Shown here piece after piece: positions 35,901 to 43,951 of a stretch of 64,000 bases of DNA. Made by a program: the position numbers and the translations under genes. The notes beneath the pieces were generated by a model that made no database searches, had not been told where the DNA came from, and saw nothing but the letters and a program-made list of their open reading frames with translations. The stretch covers positions 124,001 to 188,000 of the forward strand of contig JACJYC010000010.1 in the NCBI GenBank assembly GCA_020636325.1, given 5' to 3'. The DNA is from Lewinellaceae bacterium (lineage in GTDB: Bacteria > Bacteroidota > Bacteroidia > Chitinophagales > Saprospiraceae). The first letter of the stretch is position 1, and each line of letters starts with the position of its first letter.

Positions 35901-36757
35901 TCAAAGTGCTGAAAAAAAGGCGATTCTTCTTCAATCTGTTGCCGGCGCGCCTTGACAAAAGCCTGCCAGTTTTTATCCTGGTGGATCGCCTGCAGATTTT
36001 TGAAGGCTTTTCCCAATGCGGCTTTAAGGTTGTTGTGGGCTTGTCTGATGGATTCAAACTGGGCTTTTTCCATGAACCGGATCCGTCCGGAAAGCGCTGT
36101 GACCTCCCGGTAAAGGCGATCCGCATCGTCGATCAAACGGCCGATAAATGCATACAATCTTTTTTTGTGGACCGGCCGCCGGAAGGGGATCTTGTTGTCC
36201 CGGATATGCAGGATGCGGAGTTCCAGCATATGCAACCGGTCGAGCATGCCGGCTGCGGCGTTAAAAGTCCCTTCAAAAGGCGGTTTATCCTTGGCCAGTT
36301 TTTCGGTCAGTTTGTTCAGGCCCGATTTGACGGCCTTCAGTTGTTCCTGGTCGGTTTTGGCCGGCGGCAGCTTGTTCAGGCCCTGGCGGATATCGTCCGC
36401 GTAGCCTGCGATCCAGGTCCTTTTCGCCCAGGTCAGGGAAGGCAATAGCTTATCCGTCTGGCTTTGGGTTTTCGCCAGCCGGGATTGCAGATTGGTCAGC
36501 AGGTTGCCGACCTGCTGCTTGTTCGCGTTTGCAAAATCCTGGCCGAGCAAGACCCGGCTCTCCGCCAACCGGACCAGAATGCTTTCAAGGCCGGCCGGTT
36601 GGTTCAAAGCGGCCTCGGTCGGCCGTTCGGCTTTCATAAAACGGGTTTCCATCCGCACGGGCAGCAGCAGGAAAGGGACGCCGTCCGATTTTCCGGCGAC
36701 GGTCTCCCGGACGGATTGCAGGTTGGGGTCGGTGTAGTTGGCCTGGATTGCGCTCAT
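29996..36757 (-). CDS. 2253-residue protein of unknown function (giant-protein cluster, gene 4)
   Basis: One uninterrupted frame of 2253 codons. Residues 60-540 are Leu/Lys-rich and helical, probably coiled-coil (for example LQSRLAKTQSQTDKLLPSL). Residues 550-620 read LWVRIYPDDLFVHTHEEPLT and DYWTTAWLAGDD. Further distinctive blocks are LPAVRIGSQPYGIL (about 1050), KGIHLGAFCWVENLRPGG (about 1450), GFIHAQSLNQAVAAAVLRSG (about 1490) and GQELGAILGYQFEKGLHE (about 1555). No catalytic motif, signal peptide or transmembrane helix is seen. It may be a structural or scaffold component. Function is unknown. It lies 36 bp after the 1105-residue gene and 14 bp before the 640-residue gene. Confidence 0.85.
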   Translation of the reverse strand: MSAIQANYTDPNLQSVRETVAGKSDGVPFLLLPVRMETRFMKAERPTEAALNQPAGLESILVRLAESRVLLGQDFANANKQQVGNLLTNLQSRLAKTQSQTDKLLPSLTWAKRTWIAGYADDIRQGLNKLPPAKTDQEQLKAVKSGLNKLTEKLAKDKPPFEGTFNAAAGMLDRLHMLELRILHIRDNKIPFRRPVHKKRLYAFIGRLIDDADRLYREVTALSGRIRFMEKAQFESIRQAHNNLKAALGKAFKNLQAIHQDKNWQAFVKARRQQIEEESPFFQHFESGVLNRLAFVAALDGIFADELLHRNLQLLVTLKSMEINPAGLAENGPAARKRLKKAVKNLIFSNRKLIHAQAAQYGLLKTAWRELDLSAAKLMEQLSGKAAAKPVVLPFLTDLDLLPNQVQIGYDPDLSAAKTDKIGALYRFDQDFFEGLSLLSQLTAVKSTPKVKIDPILAQLNKQLESGKKDGLHLIGSKQDQLTDAFGSILKQVQELSLKSQDKLALKNSITNLQHSVDQAFFPDFSDTLNQYKFGKEQITVIPLTEIRDELWVRIYPDDLFVHTHEEPLTEDEEAAGKDYWTTAWLAGDDPELPLGAWNMLCARFGVNRAAWIVQALDPAKSDKPGNKKAFQNKPANSLHQTAADLTWINEALQEPARAARSASGPGAKIQLIANTLPVNEILTRLKQANQRLAALKGKPQPQAAVAKCAGLARTVRTKLETLVAPQERGRPALNAKVTTSKAVNLLQVPKEFQQLEANLSAVKPVSGKQYVQSAKLPFEFPKVDLKPSDWTATPHSKVLPDRFAVITRTGDAFEHIVVGNPVPPNLALGMDPALFDQTGADDPYQYDASGNLIVEPGIRWMTDFEEAVAKGMGVILNLTEEQAARGFDQVFVLGIADKKPLENQALIEGLIRNHHYGPTGMEVLKTGTPTNNTSDESSAYSSQDTDYEGAYARETGGNQFDPAPVDPSDFADGKRISDALGIDPEHFQHIKNADGTEISDALLANRVLSWATLRDFMEEMMEGVFTYDNIRRVTAYFTGFVAGRGVLPAVRIGSQPYGILTTSAFSRYAFDPVHNPENLPPPSGESNLQLRFNIRLKQALDILNDSWTEIRKAKVLNAEKISESSDPQGDFVEMLGLHPVSAEAYYRYGVNIAYRGAASASSGFIGEYAEEDLFGPTRLYYIFQSLLDQGEFGDEIIARTNGHFEKSRAFRSRYLTDNAAISGETVDSQIPSDDLQLLPGEGGQNYIRSLLDRNLYEILKDNNPAEFPSRSVLYLLLRQAILLTYRNAAMDIIEQEGFLSTGFRRMIGSSDHFMSPQQKFRTKWSYLFLDFTLDYAQSNANFAANFDFDTGPALIADNAFFKYLNQGADAKSLATYLYYNAAQGLFPAHQPFLEQIDRMRSDLDRLSTLSTRKLNQLLPEHLDLCTYRLDAWITGLANQRLAEQRAARPKGIHLGAFCWVENLRPGGERSPAKQVPAALVQEGEDVYADAGNQGFIHAQSLNQAVAAAVLRSGYKSNAGEEDLNNQFAVNLSSFRVRKALSLIEGIANGQELGAILGYQFEKGLHERYLEVELDKFIQPFRKAFPLTVPVAEDINLEDTADAIESNVVNGLDLLNKLFEATETLDFAAQSTLYDVLTRDHFLYCPDWLSDLVTGNGGGDAELTAVIREIDHMADAFDALGDLALSESVYQIVQGNHVRAAAVVEALGAGKAIPAPLIADTPRTGILVNHRVAVCMEPVMAGNLIAPAGWDQAFTLRAQAEPTLNYWIGESLGDPADIRFLVDAGSGAAPYSLADFALHPLDLLFLISADPDNPNGELTDWIRCAVREQQHLADAVEIEVDYEGRDAGWGPEVKTVYELQPLMAQIKEMTSGALALSATDLTLPIEDPDEDNPGAQDLIELTARVEPARDAMVALSAAIAGFTDSHPDPVFTPSDFDQTLDWLKQCFYFGIPNALSAAGLENTEENAAVRLKRLQVISGNLIKRVGEIDGLLGEPAGELTTAQQVRTWKNIANAVFGRAFAVLPKFEFQDKDNFAGQAATLKMGGTGELFPLDNWLYGVAGVRKNMSALELYRTIAEAEGREAPPFLPVQLPFAEGDYWLGLPYPEEHKPSGDKLSLVLVNPDRLIGQTANRVGLVIDEWTEIIPNLEETTGIAFNYDQPDATAPQSLLLAVTPKVTGKWDWDDLLYTLIDTLELAKNRAVEPDHLEGSAFGQLLPAIVSEVVPPQLREDQFSNPLGTQVVLDYLDNLPPVEE

Positions 36758-36793
36758 CGGTTTTCGTTTGAATATTGGTTTTCGGATCGGCGG

Positions 36794-39700
36794 TTATAAC
36801 ATTTCGGCGGCATGCCGGGCGAAGATCACCGGGTGCTGGTACAGGATCGAGGCCATATCGGCGGAGTTGTTGGCCCAGACCGGGTTCGGTTCACCTGCAG
36901 GCGGGTCGTCGATCTGAATGCCGGCGTCCAGGTCGATGACGTACGCATCCAGGTCCGCCTTCGAGGCCACGAGGTATTCCCAGGCCAGGTCGTTCCACGT
37001 TGCCGGGTTGCCTTCGGGCATGACATCGGCATTGCCGAATTCGTCGGTGTAATCGTCCATGCCGAATTTGATCTGGCCGGGCCGTTCCCTGAAAACGAAG
37101 AACCACCCCGGGTTTTTGCCGGTTGTGCCGGCATGGCTGTCGTAGATCCGCTCCCCTTCGGCCTCCACGGTTGTCAGCGGGAATCCGAACAGGAAAACGT
37201 CGGGTTTTAATGCAGCGGAAAAGGAGGGAAACAGGGTATTTTCTTCGGAGATGTCATCCGGCAGCAGCCTGGGCAAGGTCGGGTCGGAAGGATCGTAGGC
37301 GGCCTTCTGCGCGTAGATGATGGTATTGGGGTATTTCAGCAGCAGGTCGCCCCGGATGACCAGTACCAGGTTGCCCGCATCCGGGTTGGGCTTGTTGCGC
37401 CCCAGCGGCGCCTGCCACTTGTGCATTTCCTTGATGTCGAGGGTCATTTCAGGATCTGTTTCAAAGGCGTTGTCGGAGGCGTCCCAGAACTGCCGGAAAT
37501 ACGATCCCCGCTGGTCGGTGGGGTATTCCCGCCAGAGCAATTCCCGCGCCATTTCGTGGTTCAGCCCCGCCATATACGACTCGATGAACACCCGGTTGGT
37601 TTCCAGGATGGTCATGGAGTTGCGGGGCAGTTTTTCGATGTTGGGCAGGATGAAATTCTGGGATTGTTTGCTCAATTCCGCATACATGGGTTCCTCGAAC
37701 TTTGGATACGCCATGATGGGTTTCATCGCGGTAACGGACTGAAAGCGGCCGTCCTTCCAGACCTTGATCCTGCGGATCACTTTGGCCGGCAGGGTCGTTT
37801 CGGGGTCCAGGGCGCTGCGGATATGGCTGAAAACCCCGTTGAGGTCCCCGATGGGGAGGCGGAGTTGCGGTTGCACAAAAGCGGGATCGGCGTTGATGGC
37901 CGAAAACCCGGCAAACAGGCCTTCGTACTGTACGATGTCCGCCAGGGTGGTTGCTTTTCCTACCCTTTCGATCTCCCCTGTTGCCAGTTCGCGATAGATA
38001 TAGACCTGATTGTGGAGTTTTCCGCTGGGCGGGCTGCCGGGTGCGTCGCTTTCTTCCTGACCGGCAAAAAGGGTGTTGTAGGTGTCTTTTTCCAGTTTCA
38101 CCTCAATTTGTGCGGCGGTTTTGGCGTAGGCCTTAATCTGGTCGATGGCCGATTCAACCTGGCTTTTGATGCTACCCCACCTGACCGGGTCGGCAATGCG
38201 GATGGTTTCGTATTCGCCGGTCGAGAGGTCGATCTTACTCTTTATGACCGATTTGTTGAGGGTAGTCAGGTCGGCGGTTTCGATGGAGAAGAACAGCAGG
38301 TCGCGCACCAGGTAAATATCCTGCGTCAGGTAATTGGATTTGGCTGAGCCGATAGCTGCCGTAACGGCTCCTGCGGACATGGCGCTGGCCCCCGGTTGTT
38401 TGAGCCGTGCGGCGGTCACCAGCGGATCGGTGAACGCGTCGGCGCCGGTGTTGAAATTGGGCACGGCGTCGGTGTGGATGCCTTTCCCGGCAGCGGCAGC
38501 CTGGTTTAAGGCCCGGGTTGATTTCTTCTCCGGGCGGGTGATGCGGGTAAATGCCGGGCTTTTGACGGCTGCGGGCACCCGGCTCAGTTTGAATTCCTGA
38601 TTGACGGTAACGCTGCCTTCAGCATTGCGAACCCGGCTGTGCGCAGCGCCGGTGATCCGGGTGAATTTATCGTCGGAGGTATTGACCAGGTGTTTTTTGA
38701 ACAGGGCCCGGTTGGCCATTTTAGCCAATTCCGCTTCGCGGATCTGCTGATTGGCCAGGTTGACATCGCCGACCTGCTGCCAGGCCCGGTTCATGAGGTC
38801 TTCCTGACCGGCCTGTACGGTTTTGGTTCCCAGGCCCGCCGCGCCCCGGTACCTCGGATCCAGGTTCAGCTTTTCGATCCAGGACGGGTTACCCGCGTTT
38901 CCCAGTTTTTTGATCATGGCGTGCCAATAGCCGTAAATGGGCGGCACGATCATGGGGTCTTCCACGAATGGGGCGGCGTAAAACGGGTTCTCAGCCGAGT
39001 TGAGGGCAACTGCGTTGTCATTCTCCACGGCATCGACCGCCAGGTTGAGCAGTTTTTTCAATTTGGTGCGGAAGGTCTGGTCGCCCGGTCCGTCGGGGAA
39101 TGGGTCGGAGTTATAATCGGGCGGCTTCAGCGCGCCTTCAAACCCGATGACCTGGGAAGCGGCAACGCCGTCCAGGTCGTACCCCGGGTTCTGGATATCC
39201 ATCGGCATTTTGCCCGATTCCGGGTCGGTGGGAAAGGGTTTGAGGACGGCGACCAGCGATTCGAAATCGCCGAGCTTGCCGGTCCGGAAGGTCCAGGAAT
39301 AGTAGAACGGAAAGGAATGCTGGTTGAAGCCCTCCACCTCGGCGATGGTAACCTGCCCGCCGGTTTTGGTCCAGGCCGGTTGCTGGGCCTTGATGCCTGT
39401 GGTCGGCTTGCCCAGTCCGGCAATCCGGCCGGTTTCAAAAGCGGGAATGAGAAAGGCGGTATAGTCGCTGCTCTGCTGCAGTTTCCGGGGGCACAGGAGG
39501 CGGGAAATGCCGATATCCGGGTCGGTTGCCAGGAGGTTGTCGACTTCGCCGATCAGCCCGGTGCCGCCGGTCAGGGACTGGTTCAGGTGTACGTGCGCCC
39601 AGGCCCAGGTTTCGTCGTGGTCGCAAAATACCTGGTTGACAGCCTCGGGGTGGACGGAAAAAGACGGCAAACCGGCGCCGTTGTCGCGCAGGTCGAATTC

Positions 39701-40111
39701 ACCGGCCTTGAGAACGATCAGCGCGATCCAGGGGCGCAGTTTTGAGCCCGCCGGGCCGACCGGCGTGTACCGCCAGGGAAAATCCTCCTCGTAGAATTCG
39801 ATATAGGCCAGCAGGTTGGCTTCGAAGTTATTGACATTGGCGGCCGGCTCGGTGCGGAGAACCGCCACGGGATTGACCCCCGCAATATCCCCCGGCCCGA
39901 TCAGATTGACCGTTTTGCTGACGGAATCCTCGTCCGATCCGCCGGAAATGCGATCATAACCGACGACGAGCTCCACGTTCAGCCGGGCGCGTTCGTCGGC
40001 ATAGCCGGCGCCGGTCACGTTCGCCCCGAGCGCGTCGGTCTCCGCGATCTTGTTGGCCAGTCCCCGCCGGAGCCAGGGTATGAAGGAATAGTGGGCTAAG
40101 GGTTCGGACAT
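36794..40111 (-). CDS. 1105-residue protein of unknown function (giant-protein cluster, gene 3)
   Basis: The N-terminus MSEPLAHYSFIPWLRRGLAN has no signal peptide. Strong blocks are FEANLLAYIEFYEEDFPWRY (96-115), LRPWIALIVLKAGEFD (125-140) and, near the end, WFFVFRERPGQIKFGMD with WNDLAWEYL. A central segment (about 440-560) is rich in Lys/Arg and Ala and probably less ordered. I know no domain name for it; the pattern is that of a large conserved cytoplasmic protein always found with relatives of the 2253- and 640-residue proteins (recollection, unverified). The ATG touches a GGTTTATGAT repeat tract with no ribosome-binding site visible. Confidence 0.85.
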   Translation of the reverse strand: MSEPLAHYSFIPWLRRGLANKIAETDALGANVTGAGYADERARLNVELVVGYDRISGGSDEDSVSKTVNLIGPGDIAGVNPVAVLRTEPAANVNNFEANLLAYIEFYEEDFPWRYTPVGPAGSKLRPWIALIVLKAGEFDLRDNGAGLPSFSVHPEAVNQVFCDHDETWAWAHVHLNQSLTGGTGLIGEVDNLLATDPDIGISRLLCPRKLQQSSDYTAFLIPAFETGRIAGLGKPTTGIKAQQPAWTKTGGQVTIAEVEGFNQHSFPFYYSWTFRTGKLGDFESLVAVLKPFPTDPESGKMPMDIQNPGYDLDGVAASQVIGFEGALKPPDYNSDPFPDGPGDQTFRTKLKKLLNLAVDAVENDNAVALNSAENPFYAAPFVEDPMIVPPIYGYWHAMIKKLGNAGNPSWIEKLNLDPRYRGAAGLGTKTVQAGQEDLMNRAWQQVGDVNLANQQIREAELAKMANRALFKKHLVNTSDDKFTRITGAAHSRVRNAEGSVTVNQEFKLSRVPAAVKSPAFTRITRPEKKSTRALNQAAAAGKGIHTDAVPNFNTGADAFTDPLVTAARLKQPGASAMSAGAVTAAIGSAKSNYLTQDIYLVRDLLFFSIETADLTTLNKSVIKSKIDLSTGEYETIRIADPVRWGSIKSQVESAIDQIKAYAKTAAQIEVKLEKDTYNTLFAGQEESDAPGSPPSGKLHNQVYIYRELATGEIERVGKATTLADIVQYEGLFAGFSAINADPAFVQPQLRLPIGDLNGVFSHIRSALDPETTLPAKVIRRIKVWKDGRFQSVTAMKPIMAYPKFEEPMYAELSKQSQNFILPNIEKLPRNSMTILETNRVFIESYMAGLNHEMARELLWREYPTDQRGSYFRQFWDASDNAFETDPEMTLDIKEMHKWQAPLGRNKPNPDAGNLVLVIRGDLLLKYPNTIIYAQKAAYDPSDPTLPRLLPDDISEENTLFPSFSAALKPDVFLFGFPLTTVEAEGERIYDSHAGTTGKNPGWFFVFRERPGQIKFGMDDYTDEFGNADVMPEGNPATWNDLAWEYLVASKADLDAYVIDLDAGIQIDDPPAGEPNPVWANNSADMASILYQHPVIFARHAAEML

Positions 40112-40228
40112 GGGTTTGTGATGGTTTATGATGGTTTATGGTGGTTTATTTTGGTTTGTGATGGTTTATTTTGGTTTGTGATGGTTTATGGTGGTTTGTG
40201 GTGGTTTATGGTGGTTTGTGGTGGTGTT
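40112..40228. repeat. GGTTTATGAT/GGTTTGTGGT tandem repeat abutting a start codon
   Basis: About ten imperfect units of GGTTTATGATG, GGTTTATTTTG, GGTTTGTGATG and GGTTTGTGGTG run without a break from the base next to the ATG of the 1105-residue gene. They form the whole of its immediate 5' leader. Confidence 0.9.
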
Positions 40229-40471
40229 ATACAAATTGTCTTCTCATTTGAGACTGTTCAAAACAGTATTTTCACAAAAAGACACAAATATCTGATTTTC
40301 ATTAAGTTGCGCATGCTAAAAATCCGGTTGACACAAAATTCTGAACGGTCCCACCGGATGTCGCCAGCGTTTATGCGCCAATGAAACACTCGTCAGTGGT
40401 CAGTCCGGGGTAAGGCAATATTCCGACTACCCGACGGACGCCAACCAGGAAACAAGGAAACCAATTACAGC
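40229..40471. other. Intergenic remainder inside the giant-protein cluster
   Basis: About 240 bp, locally A+T-rich at the left, with a trace of the GTCAGTGGTCAGT heptamer near 40391. No gene, terminator or consensus promoter was found; the gap is the only long one in the cluster and could hold an internal promoter. Confidence 0.5.
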
Positions 40472-43400
40472 TCATTCCAACTCATATTCAGACACCACCT
40501 GCACCTTGCCCTTCAACCCCGGCTCATTGCGGAGCAACTGGTCGAGGAGGCTTTCGGCTTCGGCCTTTGACGCGCCCGTCAGGTTTGCCCCGGCATAAAC
40601 GCTCAGGTCTTCGGTGCTGGCGATGGTAAAATATTCGGCGGAAAGGTCAACGGCTTTGCCTTCCAGCTTGAAGCTGCCGGTGCGCAAACTCCTGGAAAGG
40701 ACTGAATTCATGGCAACTGCGTTCCCGGCCAACCGCGTAAACAGTTCGGTATCCGGGTCCTTGTACCTGCCCGGTTTCAGGAGGGTCCGCCCCAGGTGGT
40801 ACACCTCGCCGGAATCATTGTCGAAGTCCGAGACCCGCACTTCGTATTCCACCGTATGGTTGATGCGGTAGTCCAGGTCCAGGTCATCGGCGTCCTGTAT
40901 TTGCACGCCGTTCTTTTCTTCGGTATAGGACGGGGCGCTCAGTTTTTCGGCGTTCTTGAATTCCTGGAAAGCTGCCGGCGCAAAAGAGCCGAACACGTCG
41001 GTCGCATTGACTTCAGTCCCTTCCAGCAGGAGTCGGTCGATCCAGGCTTTGCTGATATCCGACGGGGTATCGTTGCCGAACCGGGTCAGGATCATGCCGA
41101 GCGGGAAGATGTCCTCGCTGACGGTGAAAACGCCGGATGAGTGGAGCAGGATCTCGCCTTCCGCCAGCTCGGTTTCCCGGAGGCTGACCATCAGGAACTG
41201 GTCGGCGGGGATGATGCTGGTCCAGCTGCTGTCCTGTTCGAAAGCCTCCAGCAACATGGGCAGGACAGCCACTTTGGGCAGGTCGATCTGGTTGGTTTGC
41301 CCCCATTGTTTGGTAAAGTTGACGCTGACCTTGATGCCCAGTACCTTGAACTCGGCGGTTCCCTCTGCGATCCACGGCGTCGGGCCCTGCAACCCCAGGT
41401 CCAGGGTGATGGAAAGCAGCACCTTGTCTCCCTTTTTGACCGAAACGCCCGCCTTGATGCCGACGGTGAACCAGAACGGCGAAAACTGGAACAGGGCGTC
41501 AAACCCGAGATAGCCGACGACCTTGAATCCGCTTTTCTCGTAGTAAAAGTCGATTTGCGCCCCGAACTGGACCGTATTGGAAGTGATGGCGAAATACGCG
41601 CTCAGGGCCAGGCTGGGGTTGCCGCTCAGCAAACTGGCCGTCAGGCGTTTCATCGTGCCGATCTTCAGCGCGTTGGAAGGCTTGAACGACGGATGAAACC
41701 CGCCGACCGACAGCAGGAACGCCTTTTCTTTCCCCCAGAACAACCGGAAGGCCATATCCCCTTCCAGGGTGATGGTCAGCAACCGGGAGTTGTAAATGCT
41801 GGCGTCGAAGGACAGGTATTCCGCTTCAAAATCGAGGATGCCGGCAAAATTGATCTGCAATTCCAGGATCGCATTCTCCGGATCTGGCAAAATCGCCTTG
41901 ACCACCCCCAGGATGACGATCCGCCAGGGATTGTCGAATTCGACGATCAGTCCGAAATCGGCGCTCAGGATGGTAGGGCTGCCGAAGGTGATCCGCGCCA
42001 TCAGGCCGAACATGAACTGATCCTGTTGCGGCGGGAAGATCTCCCGGATATCGGTAATGATCTGCTGGATGTTCTCCACCACATTTTCCGGGAACAGAAT
42101 ATGGTCGACGGCATTATTCTTGACCCCCTCCCGCAACGCATCGGTGTTGACCGTACGGTGGATGCCGATCAGGCCGCCGAGGCCGCCCAGGAAAAAGCCC
42201 ATACCGAGCGGAATGCCCGGAGCAAAGGCCACGCTGACAATGAGGAGGAGCGAATAGTTCTTGGAGCCGTCGGCATTGTAAATGGTGGAAACCAGGCCGA
42301 TGGCCGTGACCGAAAACTTATCCACGATGCAGATCTCCAGCGCTCCGCCGTATTCCCCCTTGACCGGATCGAAAAACAGGTATCCCCCACCCCTGACCAC
42401 ATCGGTTTCCAGGGAAAGTCCGATCCCGGTAGGCGGTTTGAAGCCCACGGCATAATCCACCGGGCCGAGTTTGCCGCCCTGACCGGGGAAGGTCAATCCG
42501 GCATTCAGCCCCATATTCTCCACGATCCCGGCGAAGGGGCCCAACTGGAATTTCAGGGTACTGCCCAGGCCCAGCAACAAGCCGCCCGCTTCCGGGGTGA
42601 GCGACAGGGAAATGCCGCTGATCTCGATCGGCCCCAGCTGGATATGCGTGGAAAAATGGATCTCCAGCGTACCGGTACCCGCGAAATAAAAGCCGTTGGC
42701 CAGCGAATATCCCAACGCCAGGTCGAAGGTGGTCTCGAAGCCGCCAGGGACGATTTTGGACAACAAGCCGTCGGAGTCCGATCCGAGGGCTATGGCGAGT
42801 TTGAGCGAGCCGAGTTGCATCTCCGCCCCCAGGTCTGCATTCCGGACGAACAGCAGGAAACCCAGGTCCTCATACGACAGGTAACTGGCGTCGGCAGTAC
42901 CGATGACGATGACCGGCCCTTCCGCCGTTTTGCGGGTAAACGCCAGTTCGAGGTTGAGGTTGGTGGAGTTCTGGGGTGTTGAAAACAGGTCCTTTTTAAC
43001 CGACAACCGGGCAGGCGGCCGGATCTCCAGCCCCAGGCCGCTGCCCATATCGGCGCTGCCGGTGAGCGCAACGTTCCAGTCCTCGCTGATATCGCCGTCC
43101 AGCGAAGCGCCGCCGAAAAAGTAGGGGTAGAGCAGGAAACCGGCTTTGTCGCTCCCTTGGGCCGGTATGGGCGAGAGGTTGAGGTCGATCTCCATCCAGT
43201 TCTCGCCCCAGACGCCGGCCTGAAAGAGGGGCATGCGAAGCTCCTGGTCGTCGGGGCTGTGGCGCCCCAGGTTGGCCATGATGGTATCGGTCTGTTTGTA
43301 GATCCCGCCGGGGATGCCGAAGCCGCCGAGAATTTCTTCGAATTTCAGGAGGAATTTGGCGCTGTCAAAGTTGGATTCCCAGTTGTAGGCGGTATTCAGA

Positions 43401-43912
43401 AAACCGATAGGGCTGCTGAACAGGTCGCCGAGTTTTTCCCAATGCACGGTCCGGACGGTTGATGCCCCGTTTTCGGTCTCTTCCACCAATCCCAGCAGGT
43501 AGAGCGGGCCGTACGCGCCGGGTTGGTATTCCTCCAGGTAGGCGGCGACCAGGTAGTCAACGGCTTTTCGCACCACGTCATCGCCGTCCGGGATAGCCGG
43601 AACAGCCGAAGCGGCTGCGTCAGCGACGGTCTTGAGTTGGGTGATGACCGTTGCGCACTGGTCCAGCAAAACGAACAGGGCCTCGATCCGGTCGCCCTCC
43701 GCTTCCGCGGCGATCATGTCCGTGATGGCGGTCACGAGATCTTCCGCCGCGTTGACCAGCGGAACGGGATTGACGGCGCCCAGCGAGCCCGTGACCTCCC
43801 AGCCCAGGTCGCGCAGGAAGGCCTTCACCTTGTCGGCCGTGGTCAGGCTTTTGAGCGGCTCCAGGAGGTTGCCGGTCTCGATGGCGAGTATTTCGGGGAT
43901 GGTGTTGGTCAT
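40472..43912 (-). CDS. DUF6603-like large beta-rich protein (giant-protein cluster, gene 2)
   Basis: 1146 residues with no signal peptide. The first 200 residues are mainly helical. Residues 220-930 are a long series of short amphipathic strands rich in Gly, Phe and Leu (for example YFAGTGTLEIHFSTHIQLGP, GISLSLTPEAGGLLLGLGS, YAVGFKPPTGIGLSLETD), a pattern I associate with DUF6603. A hydrophobic glycine segment, LGMGFFLGGLGGLIG, is conserved in that family as I recall. The strand pattern recalls a barrel or solenoid, yet nothing directs it to the outer membrane. It is second in the cluster, 39 bp after the first gene and 360 bp before the third. Biochemical role unknown. Confidence 0.8.
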   Translation of the reverse strand: MTNTIPEILAIETGNLLEPLKSLTTADKVKAFLRDLGWEVTGSLGAVNPVPLVNAAEDLVTAITDMIAAEAEGDRIEALFVLLDQCATVITQLKTVADAAASAVPAIPDGDDVVRKAVDYLVAAYLEEYQPGAYGPLYLLGLVEETENGASTVRTVHWEKLGDLFSSPIGFLNTAYNWESNFDSAKFLLKFEEILGGFGIPGGIYKQTDTIMANLGRHSPDDQELRMPLFQAGVWGENWMEIDLNLSPIPAQGSDKAGFLLYPYFFGGASLDGDISEDWNVALTGSADMGSGLGLEIRPPARLSVKKDLFSTPQNSTNLNLELAFTRKTAEGPVIVIGTADASYLSYEDLGFLLFVRNADLGAEMQLGSLKLAIALGSDSDGLLSKIVPGGFETTFDLALGYSLANGFYFAGTGTLEIHFSTHIQLGPIEISGISLSLTPEAGGLLLGLGSTLKFQLGPFAGIVENMGLNAGLTFPGQGGKLGPVDYAVGFKPPTGIGLSLETDVVRGGGYLFFDPVKGEYGGALEICIVDKFSVTAIGLVSTIYNADGSKNYSLLLIVSVAFAPGIPLGMGFFLGGLGGLIGIHRTVNTDALREGVKNNAVDHILFPENVVENIQQIITDIREIFPPQQDQFMFGLMARITFGSPTILSADFGLIVEFDNPWRIVILGVVKAILPDPENAILELQINFAGILDFEAEYLSFDASIYNSRLLTITLEGDMAFRLFWGKEKAFLLSVGGFHPSFKPSNALKIGTMKRLTASLLSGNPSLALSAYFAITSNTVQFGAQIDFYYEKSGFKVVGYLGFDALFQFSPFWFTVGIKAGVSVKKGDKVLLSITLDLGLQGPTPWIAEGTAEFKVLGIKVSVNFTKQWGQTNQIDLPKVAVLPMLLEAFEQDSSWTSIIPADQFLMVSLRETELAEGEILLHSSGVFTVSEDIFPLGMILTRFGNDTPSDISKAWIDRLLLEGTEVNATDVFGSFAPAAFQEFKNAEKLSAPSYTEEKNGVQIQDADDLDLDYRINHTVEYEVRVSDFDNDSGEVYHLGRTLLKPGRYKDPDTELFTRLAGNAVAMNSVLSRSLRTGSFKLEGKAVDLSAEYFTIASTEDLSVYAGANLTGASKAEAESLLDQLLRNEPGLKGKVQVVSEYELE

Positions 43913-43951
43913 TGGTTACGCTCGGTTAAGGTTTCATTAGTCGGTTTTGGG

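Noticed and set aside
34835..36448. Long plus-strand frames (537 codons here, 613 at 41141-42982, 653 at 54701-56662) opposite large genes
   Set aside because: Each mirrors the codon phase of the gene on the other strand and shows no domain; treated as shadows.
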